DNA of 64,000 nt from Agromyces cerinus subsp. cerinus (lineage in GTDB: Bacteria; Actinomycetota; Actinomycetes; Actinomycetales; Microbacteriaceae): contig NZ_FSRJ01000001.1 of the NCBI RefSeq assembly GCF_900142065.1, positions 496,001 to 560,000 on the forward strand, written 5' to 3'. Made by a program: the position numbers and the translations under genes. Under the pieces are notes generated by a model. That model made no database searches and was not told the origin of the DNA. It saw nothing but the letters and a program-made list of their open reading frames with translations. Of this stretch, positions 54,227 through 63,812 are shown piece by piece; within the stretch, counting starts at the first letter, position 1, and every line of letters begins with the position of its first letter.

Positions 54227-55776
54227 TGCCGGTCGCCCGCACGCGCTCGGTGGCGCTCCTCGGCCTGACCGGCTCGATCGTCGAGGTCGAGGCCGACCTC
54301 TCCTCGCAGCTCCCGGCGTTCGTCATCATCGGGCTGCCCGACGCGGCGCTCGGCGAGGCACGCGACCGGGTGCGGGCGGCCGCGGTGAACGCCGGCTGCC
54401 CGCTGCCGCAGCGACGGCTCACGGTCAATCTCTCACCGGCGGCACTGCCGAAGCACGGTTCGGGATTCGACCTCGCGATCGCCGTCGCCTGCCTCGCGGC
54501 GGCCGGCGAGATCTCCGCCGAATCGGTCGAGCGGGTCGTGCACCTCGGCGAGCTCGGCCTCGACGGCCGGCTGCGTCCGATCGACGGCATCCTCCCGGCC
54601 GTGCTCGCGGCCGTGCGCGCCGGATTCGACACGGTCATGGTCCCGACGGCGAACGCCGACGAGGCGAGCCTCGTGCCGGGGGTCACCGTGATCGGGGTCG
54701 CCTCCCTGCTCGACGCGGCGGTCCGCCACGGCGGGGTGTTCGACGAGCAGGTCTTCGAGGCGGTGCCCGCGCCCGAGCGTGCCGATCCGGCGGGAGCGGT
54801 CGAAGAGGCGCACGGCGACCTCGCCGACGTGTCGGGCAACGAGGGCGCCGTCGAAGCGCTGCTCGCGGCCGCGGCCGGGGGCCACCACGTCTTCCTGCTC
54901 GGCCCGCCCGGAGCGGGCAAGACGATGCTCGCGTCCCGTCTCCCCGGCATCCTTCCCGATCTCGACGCCGACGAAGCGCTCGAGGTCGCGTCGCTCCGTT
55001 CACTGTCCGGTCGGCCGCCGGTCGCAGGTCTCTCGCATCGCCCGCCGTTCGAAGCGCCGCACCACACGGCGACGGCCGCGGCGATGGTCGGTGGCGGCAG
55101 CCGACTCATCCGACCCGGTGCAGCAGCACGCGCCTCGCACGGCGTGCTGTTCCTCGACGAGGCGCCCGAGTTCCCGGCTGCAGTGCTCGATGTGCTGCGA
55201 CAGCCGCTCGAGTCCGGGTCCATCGCCATTCACCGGGCGAATGCCGTCGCCTCGTTCCCGGCCCGCTTCCAGCTCGTGATCGCCGCCAACCCATGTCCGT
55301 GCGGCAATCACGGGTCGAAGGGCGCGGAGTGCACCTGCCCGCCGAACGCGCGCCGACGGTATCTGGCCCGCATCTCCGGCCCGCTCCTCGACCGCATCGA
55401 CGTGCAGCTCAAGGTGCCGCGCATCACCGCAGCGGGCCTTCGCGTCGCAGCTGAACGGCCGGGTATCTCGACCGCCGTCGCCCGGCAGCGGGTGGTCGAG
55501 GCCCGAGCTCGCGCCGCCCATCGATTGCGCGGCACCCCCTGGCGCACCAACGCGCAGATGCCCGGACCCTGGATGCGCGGCGCCGGCGGCCTCCACCCGG
55601 GCGGTCGCGCGACGGCCGACCTCGACCGCGCGCTCGAACTCGGCGGCGTGACCATGCGCGGGTACGACCGCATCCTCAAGGTCGCGTGGACGCTCGCCGA
55701 CCTCGACGGCGCAGATGTTCCGGGCCTCGACCATGTCGGCCGTGCACTCTTCCTCAGAAAGGGGCTCTCGTTGTGA
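54226..55776 (+). CDS. YifB/ComM family AAA+ ATPase (Mg-chelatase-like)
   Basis: A 516-aa protein: N-terminal Lon-protease-like domain (PAFVIIGLPDAALGEARDRVRAA), then an AAA+ domain with Walker A LLGPPGAGKTMLASRLPG near residue 222 and Walker B GVLFLDEAPEF near 305, and a Mg-chelatase C-terminal domain. Four Cys in ANPCPCGNHG and ECTCPP may bind zinc. In naturally competent bacteria ComM is a branch-migration helicase aiding recombination. Coupled by overlaps to yraN and dprA. Confidence 0.93.
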   Translation: MPVARTRSVALLGLTGSIVEVEADLSSQLPAFVIIGLPDAALGEARDRVRAAAVNAGCPLPQRRLTVNLSPAALPKHGSGFDLAIAVACLAAAGEISAESVERVVHLGELGLDGRLRPIDGILPAVLAAVRAGFDTVMVPTANADEASLVPGVTVIGVASLLDAAVRHGGVFDEQVFEAVPAPERADPAGAVEEAHGDLADVSGNEGAVEALLAAAAGGHHVFLLGPPGAGKTMLASRLPGILPDLDADEALEVASLRSLSGRPPVAGLSHRPPFEAPHHTATAAAMVGGGSRLIRPGAAARASHGVLFLDEAPEFPAAVLDVLRQPLESGSIAIHRANAVASFPARFQLVIAANPCPCGNHGSKGAECTCPPNARRRYLARISGPLLDRIDVQLKVPRITAAGLRVAAERPGISTAVARQRVVEARARAAHRLRGTPWRTNAQMPGPWMRGAGGLHPGGRATADLDRALELGGVTMRGYDRILKVAWTLADLDGADVPGLDHVGRALFLRKGLSL

Positions 55777-57032
55777 GTACCGTCCACCGCGAAGCGACCG
55801 GGCTGCGCGTCGCGCTCTCGGCCGTGCGATCCGCACCGATCGCCGACGATTCCGCGCTCGACGAGGTCTACGCCCGGGCGCTGCTCGGGTCGGTCGCCGA
55901 GCCGGGCGACGGACTCCTCGGTCGGGCGATCGACGCCATCGGAGCGATCGGCGCGGCGGAGCACCTGCTCGACTCCGCAAGCCCGGTCGGGTTCGCCGAT
56001 GCCCTGACCCGGGCGGGCGGCGCGATCGACGCACGCGAAGCGGAGGGGGGCCTCGCGCGCTGGTCGCCGCGGCTCGATCAGGCCGCATTCGCACGGGCGC
56101 TCGAGCAGGCAGCGCGGGTCGGGGCCCGACTCCTCCTCCCGAGCGATCCGGCCTGGCCGGTCGGCGTCGACGAGCTCGGCATCCACGCGCCGCTCGGGCT
56201 CTGGGTTCGCGGGCGCGAGCACGCACTCGACGGGTCCTCGGCATCGATCTCCCTCGTCGGCGCTCGCGCCGCGACCGGGTACGGCGAGCACGTCACCATG
56301 GAGGCATCCGCCGGCCTCGTCGATCGCGGGTTCACCATCGTCAGCGGCGGCGCCTACGGCATCGACGGCATGGCGCACCGTTCGGCGCTCGCCAGCGACG
56401 GCACCACGGTCGCCTTCCTCGCCGGGGGAGTCGACCGGTTCTACCCCATGGGGCACGAGACGCTGCTCGCCCGCATCGTCGCGACCGGAGCGGTCGTCTC
56501 CGAACTGCCCTGCGGCGCCGCGCCCACGAAATGGAGGTTCCTCCAGCGCAACAGGTTGATTGCGGCTGCGAGCGAGGGCACGGTCGTGCTGGAGGCCGGG
56601 TTCCGCTCGGGGTCGCTGAACACGGCGGGTCATGCGGCCGCGCTCGGGCGGCCGCTCGGCGCGGTGCCCGGCCCGGTCACGAGCCCCGCATCAGCCGGGT
56701 GCCATCGGCTGCTCCGCGAATACGATGCCGTCTGCGTGACCGACGCCGAGCAGATGGCCGAGCTCGTCGGGGGAGCACGACGTCGGGCTCCATCCGACGG
56801 TCGAACGTCTGATCCGGCATCCGACGATCGCGGCACCTTCGGCATGTCGACGTCTCCCGATGCGGTGCGGGTGCTCGACGCCCTGAGCACCCGCAGCCCC
56901 CGCGAGCTGGCCGACGTCGCACGTCGGTGCGGCATGAGCCCGTCGGCGGCGATGGGCGTGCTCGGCGGACTCGAAGCGGTGGGCGGGGCGAAGCGGCATC
57001 CGCTCGGCTGGTTGCGGGTCGGTCGGGGGTGA
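55773..57032 (+). CDS. dprA: DNA-processing protein DprA
   Basis: A 419-aa single-stranded-DNA-binding protein that loads RecA. After a ~120-residue N-terminal helical domain comes the Rossmann-like core: SLVGARAATGYGEHVT, IVSGGAYGIDGMAHRSAL, TVAFLAGGVDRFYP and EGTVVLEAGFRSGSLNTA. The last 60 residues form a winged helix (VLDALSTRSPRELADVARRCGMS). The GTG start overlaps comM. Whether the organism takes up DNA cannot be told from this. Confidence 0.95.
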   Translation: MSTVHREATGLRVALSAVRSAPIADDSALDEVYARALLGSVAEPGDGLLGRAIDAIGAIGAAEHLLDSASPVGFADALTRAGGAIDAREAEGGLARWSPRLDQAAFARALEQAARVGARLLLPSDPAWPVGVDELGIHAPLGLWVRGREHALDGSSASISLVGARAATGYGEHVTMEASAGLVDRGFTIVSGGAYGIDGMAHRSALASDGTTVAFLAGGVDRFYPMGHETLLARIVATGAVVSELPCGAAPTKWRFLQRNRLIAAASEGTVVLEAGFRSGSLNTAGHAAALGRPLGAVPGPVTSPASAGCHRLLREYDAVCVTDAEQMAELVGGARRRAPSDGRTSDPASDDRGTFGMSTSPDAVRVLDALSTRSPRELADVARRCGMSPSAAMGVLGGLEAVGGAKRHPLGWLRVGRG

Positions 57033-57060
57033 CATCGGCAACCGCGCCCTCCAGCGACTA

Positions 57061-57073
57061 GCGTGATGCAAGC
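57061..57073 (+). promoter_or_regulatory. Motif GCGTGATGCAAGC before the HxlR regulator gene
   Basis: The 13-mer overlaps a possible -10 (TAGCGT, 57059-57064) and is repeated exactly at 58165-58177 before the SRPBCC gene. It is a candidate binding site of the HxlR protein encoded just downstream. Confidence 0.55.
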
Positions 57074-57109
57074 GATGCAGAGATTCTGCTCGTGCGAGGA
57101 GGGGTTCCC

Positions 57110-57568
57110 GTGCTGGGAAGAACCTATGAGGGGGAGAACTGTTCGGCCGCCCGCGCACTCGAGCTGGTGGGCGAACGATGGAGCCTGCTGATCATCAGGG
57201 ACGCGATGTTCGGGGGTGCTCGCCGATTCACGGAGTTCGAGCGATCGCTGGGGATCGCTTCGAACGTCTTGGCGGCACGACTCGAGCTGTTCACCGAGAA
57301 CGGGCTCATGGAAAGCCGGCGGACAGCCGACGGTGCTGACGTCCGGGAGTACGTGCTCACTCCGCGGGGCCGCGATTTGGAACCGGTCATCCTCGCACTG
57401 AGCGCGTGGGGTGACGAATGGGCCGCGCCGGACGGCGCCCCGATCGTCTACCGGCACAGCCGCTGCGAGAGCCCTGTGCACCTGGAGCTGCGCTGCGACG
57501 GGTGCGGCGATTCGCTTCCGCCGGGCGAAGTCGTGGCTGTCCCCGGCCCTGGCATGCAGCCCTCATGA
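57110..57568 (+). CDS. HxlR-family transcriptional regulator
   Basis: A 152-aa winged-helix regulator. The start NCSAARALELVGERWSLLIIRDAMFGGARRF has the HxlR-type Cys near the N-terminus, followed by FTEFERSLGIASNVLAARLELF and LTPRGRDLEPVILAL. A C-terminal CDGCGDSL pair may bind zinc or sense redox. GTG 57110 follows GAGGAGGGG with 5-nt spacing. It probably controls itself and the nearby SRPBCC gene through the shared 13-mer. Confidence 0.88.
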   Translation: MLGRTYEGENCSAARALELVGERWSLLIIRDAMFGGARRFTEFERSLGIASNVLAARLELFTENGLMESRRTADGADVREYVLTPRGRDLEPVILALSAWGDEWAAPDGAPIVYRHSRCESPVHLELRCDGCGDSLPPGEVVAVPGPGMQPS

Positions 57569-57626
57569 ACGACCCCGGTGCCAGATCCAGTTCGGTCGGG
57601 CGGCGCCCGGCTTTCATGATGACGCG

Positions 57627-58136
57627 CTACGCAGGAGCCGAGCCTGCAGCGAGGGCGTCCACCGCGGCTCGCGCCCGCGCAGCGGGTGCCGCCTTCCCAG
57701 CCGACGATTCGGGCATGCCCTTCCCGTCCTCGGCGAGCTGACGCAGGCTGTCCCTCACGAAGAAGACCCACGCATTCGAACACACCTCATAGCACTCGAG
57801 GTCGGGCACCAAGCCCACTTGGGTGAACGTCAGACGGGTTCCGTCGCCGTCCGGCGCGAAATCGAACTCGATCCGGTCGCCGACCCACTCGCTCTGGTCC
57901 TCGACGAAGGCGAAGGAGTTGTCGACGACGAGCCAGGTGATGCGTCGGTGGGGCTCGATGTCCGTGATTCGCATCCGCGTGCGGTGAAGCCCGGCGACCT
58001 CGAAGCCGAACTCGTCTCCTACCTCCGAGGTCGGGCCCTCGATCGACTCGTTCCACCACCCCCGCGCGTCGAGAACGGTGCGAAAGACGTGCTCGGCCGG
58101 TCGGTTGATGGTGATGGAGGTGGTGAAGTCGTTCAT
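57627..58136 (-). CDS. SRPBCC (AHSA1-type) domain protein
   Basis: A 169-aa START/Bet v1-fold protein: TTSITINRPAEHVFRTVLDARGWWNESIEG at the N-terminus and TRLTFTQVGLVP near residue 105, plus an Ala-rich tail. These proteins bind hydrophobic ligands and are often paired with HxlR or ArsR regulators, as here. Specific ligand unknown. It is convergent with the HxlR gene and has the shared 13-mer in its promoter region. Confidence 0.85.
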   Translation of the reverse strand: MNDFTTSITINRPAEHVFRTVLDARGWWNESIEGPTSEVGDEFGFEVAGLHRTRMRITDIEPHRRITWLVVDNSFAFVEDQSEWVGDRIEFDFAPDGDGTRLTFTQVGLVPDLECYEVCSNAWVFFVRDSLRQLAEDGKGMPESSAGKAAPAARARAAVDALAAGSAPA

Positions 58137-58160
58137 TCTCGAAAGCCTCTCGTCGGTGGT

Positions 58161-58221
58161 GCTTGCGTGATGCAAGCAACGCTATCCGCTCGGGTCGATT
58201 AGTGCAACCGATTTGTTGCAC
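58161..58221. promoter_or_regulatory. Two inverted repeats between the SRPBCC and phosphodiesterase genes
   Basis: GCTTGC-n5-GCAAGC (58161-58177) includes the 13-mer GCGTGATGCAAGC shared with the HxlR promoter. A second perfect dyad, GTGCAAC-n6-GTTGCAC, lies at 58202-58221. Both contain a TTGC/GCAA core, so they may bind the same protein. Confidence 0.6.
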
Positions 58222-58306
58222 TTTCTCCGCACCCGTTCCGTGCTGCACCGCGTCCTCCTCGTCGCGTCGGCGGCACGCCCTAGGCTGACGGCGGAAGGAG
58301 GGCTCG

Positions 58307-59215
58307 ATGCAGCACCCGCAACTCGGCCGGTACCCGGCAGCCCGACAGGTCATCGCCCAGATCAGCGACACGCACCTCCTGCACGGCGGCGCACCGCTCG
58401 GCGGCGTGGCCGACACGGTCGCGGCGCTCGCGCAGACCTCCGCGCAGCTCGAGCGCCTCGGCGGGTCGATCGACGCGATCGTCGTCACCGGCGATGTCGC
58501 CGACCTGGGTGAGCCCGACGCCTACCGCCTTGCGCGCGCCGCGCTCGAGCCCGTCGCCGAGCGCATGGGATCCCGCCTCGTCTGGGTGATGGGCAATCAC
58601 GACGAGCGCGCCACGTTCCGCAGTGAGCTGCTCGGCGAGCCCGCAAGCGACGCGCCGGTGCACCGCGTCGTCGAGGTCGAGGGCCTCCGCATCATCGCGC
58701 TCGACTCCACGGTGCCGGGGTATCACCACGGTGAGCTCGACGACGCATCGCTCGATTGGCTCGCAGCCGCCCTCGAGGTGCCCGCCGAGCACGGCGCCGT
58801 CATCGCGCTGCACCACGCGCCCATCGCCACACCGCTCGCCCTGATGGATGTGCTCGAGCTCCGCGGCCAAGACCGTCTCGCCGAGGTCGTCCGCGGCCGG
58901 GATGTGCGGCTGATCCTCGGCGGACACCTCCACTACGCGACGAACGGGAGCTTCGCGGGCATCCCGGTCTCCGTCGCCGGAGCCACCGCCTACACGATGG
59001 ACCTCTCAGCCACACCGCGGAATCTCGTCGGCGTCGACGGCGGTCGCTCGTTCTCCCTCGTGCACCTCTACCCCGACGGGGTCGTGACCTCCGTCGTGCC
59101 GGTGGGGCCGTACTCGCCGGTCACGACGCTCGACGGGGGCTTCCTCGACGAGATCGAGTCGCTGGCGCCCGAGGCTCGTCTCGAGCGGTTCTCGCGCAAA
59201 CTCGGCACGGAGTGA
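58307..59215 (+). CDS. CpdA-like metallophosphodiesterase
   Basis: A 302-aa calcineurin-like phosphoesterase of the class III cyclic-nucleotide phosphodiesterase type. Metal ligands appear in order: AQISDTHLL, VVTGDVADLG, VMGNHDE, LHHAP and LGGHLHY. The substrate may be cAMP or another phosphodiester. AAGGAGG precedes the ATG, and TAGGCT (58281-58286) is a possible -10. Followed 64 nt later by xerC. Confidence 0.9.
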   Translation: MQHPQLGRYPAARQVIAQISDTHLLHGGAPLGGVADTVAALAQTSAQLERLGGSIDAIVVTGDVADLGEPDAYRLARAALEPVAERMGSRLVWVMGNHDERATFRSELLGEPASDAPVHRVVEVEGLRIIALDSTVPGYHHGELDDASLDWLAAALEVPAEHGAVIALHHAPIATPLALMDVLELRGQDRLAEVVRGRDVRLILGGHLHYATNGSFAGIPVSVAGATAYTMDLSATPRNLVGVDGGRSFSLVHLYPDGVVTSVVPVGPYSPVTTLDGGFLDEIESLAPEARLERFSRKLGTE

Positions 59216-59279
59216 GTCCGAGCATCGGTTCAGGGCGCGCCGTGCATGGAGCCGGCCTGCACGGGAGCAAGCTGGAGTC

Positions 59280-60218
59280 GTGAACCTCGACCAGCTGCTC
59301 GACGACTACCTGTCGCACGTCGCGGTCGAGCGCGGCTACTCGCCGCACACCGTCGCCGCCTACCGCAGCGACCTCGTCGAGCTGATCGCCTTCGCCGAGA
59401 CCCGCGGCGGCACCGAGGCACGCGCCATCGATCTGCCGCTGCTGCGCGACTGGCTCTGGGCGGCCACCGAACGCGGGCTCGCCCGAACGAGCATCGCCCG
59501 GCGCGCGGCATCCGCTCGGGGTTTCACCGCCTGGCTCACCCGACGCGGACTGCTCGACGCCGACCCCGGCGTGCGGCTCAAGGCGCCGCGGGCGCAACGC
59601 ACCCTGCCGCGCCTCGTCACCGAAGAGGCCGTCACCGACGCGCTCGCCGGGTTGTCGGCCCGGGCCGCTGATGGCGCACCCGCCGAAGTACGCGACCTCG
59701 CGATCATCGAGCTGCTCTACGCGTCGGCGCTCCGCGTCTCGGAGCTCGTCGGGCTCGACCTCGACGACGTCGATCGGCGGCGGCGCGTCGTTCGCGTGCT
59801 CGGCAAGGGCTCCAAGGAGCGGATGGTTCCCTACGGCGCTCCCGCGGCTCGAGCGATCGACCGCTATCTCGACGAAGCCCGGGCGAAGATCGTCGCGAGT
59901 GCGAGCGAGCGCGAGCGAGGTGCGCCCGTGCCCGCTCCGACGCGCGCGGTGTTCCTCGGAGCCCGCGGCGGTCGCATGGGTGTGCGGAGCGTGTACCGGC
60001 TCGTCGCCGCGATCCTCGCGGAGATCCCGGGCACCGGGCCGAGCGGTCCGCATGCCTTCCGCCACACGGCAGCGACGCACCTGCTCGACGGCGGCGCCGA
60101 CCTGCGCGCGGTGCAGGAGTTCCTGGGGCACGCGAGCCTCGGCACCACCCAGATCTACACGCACGTGTCGTCGGAGCGGCTGAAGCAGAGCTACCGCACG
60201 GCCCATCCGCGCGCCTGA
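59280..60218 (+). CDS. xerC: Tyrosine recombinase XerC
   Basis: A 312-aa site-specific recombinase resolving chromosome dimers at dif with XerD. The N-terminal SAM-like DNA-binding domain (LDDYLSHVAVERGYSPHTVAAYRSDL) is followed by the catalytic domain. Its catalytic residues are Arg in ASALRVSEL, Lys in GKGSKERMVP, HxxR in HAFRHTAATH, His in LGHASLGTTQ and the nucleophile Tyr in IYTHVS. Its position near dprA and rpsB is that of chromosomal xerC in actinobacteria, not an integron or phage integrase. Confidence 0.93.
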   Translation: MNLDQLLDDYLSHVAVERGYSPHTVAAYRSDLVELIAFAETRGGTEARAIDLPLLRDWLWAATERGLARTSIARRAASARGFTAWLTRRGLLDADPGVRLKAPRAQRTLPRLVTEEAVTDALAGLSARAADGAPAEVRDLAIIELLYASALRVSELVGLDLDDVDRRRRVVRVLGKGSKERMVPYGAPAARAIDRYLDEARAKIVASASERERGAPVPAPTRAVFLGARGGRMGVRSVYRLVAAILAEIPGTGPSGPHAFRHTAATHLLDGGADLRAVQEFLGHASLGTTQIYTHVSSERLKQSYRTAHPRA

Positions 60219-60219
60219 C

Positions 60220-60810
60220 TCAGCTCGAGGGCAGCAGCACCGCGCGCGGCAGGCCGCCGAGGAAGAGGTACGGCGAGACGTACTCCCCATCGACGCGCAC
60301 ACCGAAGTGGACGCAGCCCGAGGCGCAGTGCCCGCCGGTGGAGACGGTGCCGATCGCGTCGCCCGCCGCCACGGACGCCCCCGCTTCGACGAGCGCGACG
60401 ACCGGCTCGATCGCGCTCACGACGCCGTCGCCGTGGTCGATCGCGACGACCGGTCTGCCCGCGACCATGCCGGCGAAGCTGACCACGCCGGGCGCGGGGG
60501 CGGTCACGGAGGCGGCGGGTGCGGCCTCGATGTCGATGCCGCGGTGGCCGGCCGCGAACGGCGTGGGCGGGGCACGGAACGGAGCGACGACGCGAATCGG
60601 CGCCGGAACGGGCCACCGCCAGGGCTCTGTCAGCAGGTCGCCACGGGAGATGATGGCGCTGTCGACCCGGGCGGTCGCCCGCGGCGACGCGTCGGCGACC
60701 GCTGCCGAGGCCGCGGAACCGGTCACCACCAGAGTGAGTGCGGCGATCATGGAGAGGGACGAGGCCAGGCGCACGATGCGCCGCCCTCGGTCGGCCGTCG
60801 GAGCGTTCAT
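60220..60810 (-). CDS. Secreted M23-family peptidase (LytM-like)
   Basis: A 196-aa exported protein. The N-terminal ~36 residues form a signal peptide (RIVRLASSLSMIAALTLVV then an AxA site). The LytM fold has the zinc ligands in GHRGIDIEA and VHFGVRVDG. Such enzymes cut peptidoglycan cross-links or, if some ligands are missing, activate amidases. The start at 60810 is preferred over a longer frame. Convergent with xerC and divergent from rpsB, an arrangement conserved in actinobacteria. Confidence 0.87.
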   Translation of the reverse strand: MNAPTADRGRRIVRLASSLSMIAALTLVVTGSAASAAVADASPRATARVDSAIISRGDLLTEPWRWPVPAPIRVVAPFRAPPTPFAAGHRGIDIEAAPAASVTAPAPGVVSFAGMVAGRPVVAIDHGDGVVSAIEPVVALVEAGASVAAGDAIGTVSTGGHCASGCVHFGVRVDGEYVSPYLFLGGLPRAVLLPSS

Positions 60811-60909
60811 GTTCCGATGATCGGGCGGCACGCGGCATCCGCTCGCCGACAGCAGATGGGTGTGGAACGACGACCTCGGGCCGCGGTTGGGGAGGCCGAG
60901 TGCCGATGG

Positions 60910-60943
60910 TAGAGTATCGGGAGCACCCCGGTCGTCCGGGGTG
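60910..60943 (+). promoter_or_regulatory. rpsB promoter -10 and leader hairpin
   Basis: TAGAGT (60910-60915) is a possible -10. It is followed by a perfect 8-bp hairpin CACCCCGG-n4-CCGGGGTG at 60924-60943, near the predicted 5' end of a ~155-nt leader. The leader may carry autoregulation by S2, but I see only the hairpin. Confidence 0.45.
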
Positions 60944-61080
60944 ACTACGCGCGCCATTTCGGCCGACGACTCCACTCAGTCCAGTGCTCTGCTTCATCGC
61001 AGAAACCGGCGGAGCCGTGCCGGGCGCCAGGGCTCCAGCCGCCGGCCGGAGCGACAACTGAGAACAAAGGAGTACGGCTC

Positions 61081-62022
61081 ATGGCCGTCGTCACCATTCG
61101 CCAGCTGCTCGACAGCGGCGTTCACTTCGGGCACCAGACCCGCCGTTGGAACCCGAAGATGAAGCGCTTCATCCTCACGGAGCGTTCGGGCAGCTACATC
61201 ATCGACCTGCAGCAGTCGCTCGCATACATCGACAAGACGTACGACTTCGTGCGCGAGACGGTCGCCCACGGCGGCACGATCCTCTTCGTCGGCACCAAGA
61301 AGCAGGCGCAGAACGCGATCGCCGAGCAGGCGACCCGCGTCGGCCAGCCCTACGTGAACCAGCGCTGGCTCGGTGGCCTCCTCACCAACTTCCAGACGGT
61401 CTCCAAGCGCCTCGCGCGCATGAAGGAGCTCGAGGAGCTCGACTTCGAAGGCACCACGAGTGGCTTCACCAAGAAGGAACTCCTCATCAAGAAGCGCGAG
61501 CTCGACAAGCTGCACAAGTCGCTCGGCGGTATCCGCAACCTGACGAAGACGCCGTCGGCGCTCTGGGTTGTCGACACCAAGAAGGAGCACCTCGCGATCG
61601 ACGAGGCCAAGAAGCTCGGCATCCCCGTCATCGGCATCCTCGACACCAACTGCGACCCCGACGAGGTCCAGTACCCGATCCCGGGTAACGACGACGCGAT
61701 CCGTTCGGTGAGCCTGCTCACCCGCATCGTCGCCGACGCTGCTGCTGAGGGCCTCATCGAGCGCCACCAGAAGCCCGAGGCCGAGGGCAACGTCTCCGCC
61801 GTCGAGCCGCTCGCCGAGTGGGAGCAGGAGCTCCTCCAGGCCGGTTCCGAGACCACCCCGGCGCAGGCTTCGGCCGAGACCGAGGTCGTCGCCGAGACCG
61901 TCGAAGAGGCCAAGGCCGAGGCCGCAGAGGTCGTCGACGAGGCTGCGACCGAGGTCGCCGCGACCGAGACCGCCGCCGACGTCGAAGGCGCCGAGGCAGC
62001 CGAAGCCGCCGAGTCCAAGTAA
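61081..62022 (+). CDS. rpsB: 30S ribosomal protein S2
   Basis: A 313-aa S2. The conserved body ([45 protein letters not shown]) is about 240 residues; the remaining ~70 form an acidic Ala/Glu/Val tail that E. coli S2 lacks but actinobacteria often have. The ATG follows AACAAAGGAG. Operon with tsf after 28 nt. Confidence 0.97.
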   Translation: MAVVTIRQLLDSGVHFGHQTRRWNPKMKRFILTERSGSYIIDLQQSLAYIDKTYDFVRETVAHGGTILFVGTKKQAQNAIAEQATRVGQPYVNQRWLGGLLTNFQTVSKRLARMKELEELDFEGTTSGFTKKELLIKKRELDKLHKSLGGIRNLTKTPSALWVVDTKKEHLAIDEAKKLGIPVIGILDTNCDPDEVQYPIPGNDDAIRSVSLLTRIVADAAAEGLIERHQKPEAEGNVSAVEPLAEWEQELLQAGSETTPAQASAETEVVAETVEEAKAEAAEVVDEAATEVAATETAADVEGAEAAEAAESK

Positions 62023-62050
62023 GACCACGAGTTCAGGAGACTTCAGAGAT

Positions 62051-62881
62051 ATGGCTAACTTCACTCTCGAAGACGTCAAGAACCTGCGCGAGCGCCTCGG
62101 CACCGGCATGGTCGACACGAAGAACGCACTCGTCGAGGCCGACGGCGACATGGAGAAGGCGGTCGAGATCCTCCGCCTGAAGGGCGCGAAGGGCAACGCC
62201 AAGCGCGCCGACCGCTCCACCGCCGAGGGCCTCGTCGCCGCCGTCGACAACGGCGACGGCACCGCGACCATGATCGAGCTCGCCTGCGAGACCGACTTCG
62301 TCGCCAAGGGCGAAAAGTTCGTCGGCCTCGCCGACCGCGTGCTCGCTGCGGTCGCAGCTGCTCGCGCCGAGAACCTCGAGGCTGCACTCGCCGCTCCGGC
62401 CGACGGCAAGACCGTCGCGACCGTGATCGACGAAGAGGCCGCGATCCTCGGCGAGAAGGTCGAGCTCCGCCGCATCCGCCTCGTCAAGGGCGAGCAGTTC
62501 TCGATCTACCTGCACAAGACGTCGAAGGACCTCCCGCCGCAGGTCGGCGTCGTGCTCGGCTACGCCGGCACCGACGCTGAGACCGCCCGTTCGGTCGCGC
62601 AGCACATCTCGTTCGCGAACCCGGAGTACCTCACGCGTGAGGAAGTTCCGGCGGAGTCGGTCGAGAAGGAGCGCGCGATCGTCGAGCAGATCTCGCGTGA
62701 GGAGGGCAAGCCCGAGGCCGCCCTCCCGAAGATCATCGAAGGCCGCCTCGGTGCGTACTTCAAGCAGGTCGCACTGCTCGAGCAGGACTACGCGAAGGAC
62801 AACAAGCTGTCCGTCGCCAAGGTGCTGTCCGACGCGGGCCTCACGGTGAGCGACTTCGCTCGCTTCAAGGTCGGCGCCTAG
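62051..62881 (+). CDS. tsf: Elongation factor Ts
   Basis: A 276-aa guanine-nucleotide exchange factor for EF-Tu. The N-terminal UBA-like domain (LEDVKNLRERLGTGMVDTKNALVEADGDMEKAVEILR) and the EF-Tu contact TDFVAKGEKF are intact, and the length is standard. The ATG follows AGGAGACTTCAGAGAT. A strong terminator stands 9 nt after the stop. Confidence 0.97.
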   Translation: MANFTLEDVKNLRERLGTGMVDTKNALVEADGDMEKAVEILRLKGAKGNAKRADRSTAEGLVAAVDNGDGTATMIELACETDFVAKGEKFVGLADRVLAAVAAARAENLEAALAAPADGKTVATVIDEEAAILGEKVELRRIRLVKGEQFSIYLHKTSKDLPPQVGVVLGYAGTDAETARSVAQHISFANPEYLTREEVPAESVEKERAIVEQISREEGKPEAALPKIIEGRLGAYFKQVALLEQDYAKDNKLSVAKVLSDAGLTVSDFARFKVGA

Positions 62882-62889
62882 GTGCCTCG

Positions 62890-62925
62890 AAGGAGTCCGG
62901 ATCGCTCGCGATCCGGACTCCTTTG
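62890..62925 (+). terminator. Intrinsic terminator of rpsB-tsf
   Basis: AAGGAGTCCGGATCG and its exact complement form a 15-bp stem with a CTCG loop, running into CCTTTG. The best terminator in the window; it separates tsf from pyrH. Confidence 0.88.
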
Positions 62926-63047
62926 CTGTGTCCGGAGCGATTCCGGATGCCGGACGGGTCGTGCCCGTCGAAAACACCGGAGCACCGGCACTGCGTCGAG
63001 CTCGGTGAACCAGTAGCTTTGACCCCAGAGGGGAAGGATCGGTCGGG

Positions 63048-63779
63048 ATGACGGAACGCAAGCGCAGGGTTCTGCTGAAACTCTCGGGGGAGGCGTTCGG
63101 CGCCGGTGCCCTCGGGGTGAACCCCGACGTGATCAGCGCACTCGCACGCGAGATCGCCGATGCCGCGCGCACGGTGGAGATCGCGATCGTCGTCGGCGGT
63201 GGCAACTTCTTCCGCGGCGCCGAGCTCTCCCAGCGCGGCATGGACCGCGGGCGCGCCGACTACATGGGCATGCTCGGCACCGTGATGAACGCGCTCGCGC
63301 TGCAGGACTTCCTCGAGCAGGCGGGCGCGGAGACGCGCGTGCAGTCGGCGATCTCCATGACGCAGGTCGCAGAGCCCTACATCCCGCGCCGTGCCGAGCG
63401 GCACCTCGAGAAGGGCCGGGTCGTCATCTTCGGCGCCGGCGCCGGCCTGCCCTACTTCTCGACCGACACGGTGGCCGCGCAGCGCGCCCTCGAGATCGAC
63501 GCCGAGGTCGTGCTGGTCGCGAAGAACGGCGTCGACGGCGTCTACACCGACGACCCGCGCACGAACCCCGACGCGCACAAGATCGACCGCATCAGCTACC
63601 AGGAGGCCCTGCAGCGCGGACTCAAGGTCGTCGACTCGACGGCGTTCAGCCTCTGCATGGACAACGGCATGCCGATGCAGGTCTTCGGCATGGCGCCGCA
63701 CGGCAACGTCACCAAGGCGATCCTCGGCGCCGAACTCGGCACGATCGTCAGCAACGGCGAGCCCGCCACCAGTCGATAG
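63048..63779 (+). CDS. pyrH: UMP kinase
   Basis: A 243-aa amino-acid-kinase-fold enzyme phosphorylating UMP to UDP. Motifs: [26 protein letters not shown], the [18 protein letters not shown] helix, [16 protein letters not shown] and [19 protein letters not shown] (63014-63019) is a possible -10 and GGGAAGGA lies upstream of the ATG. Followed by frr. Confidence 0.97.
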   Translation: MTERKRRVLLKLSGEAFGAGALGVNPDVISALAREIADAARTVEIAIVVGGGNFFRGAELSQRGMDRGRADYMGMLGTVMNALALQDFLEQAGAETRVQSAISMTQVAEPYIPRRAERHLEKGRVVIFGAGAGLPYFSTDTVAAQRALEIDAEVVLVAKNGVDGVYTDDPRTNPDAHKIDRISYQEALQRGLKVVDSTAFSLCMDNGMPMQVFGMAPHGNVTKAILGAELGTIVSNGEPATSR

Positions 63780-63812
63780 ACTGTCTCGAGTAGCGAAACA
63801 GAAGGAGCCCCC

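Noticed and set aside
59280..60218. Phage or integron integrase marking a mobile element
   Set aside because: Gene order with rpsB-tsf-pyrH-frr is the chromosomal xerC locus. No att sites, tRNA or phage genes are near.
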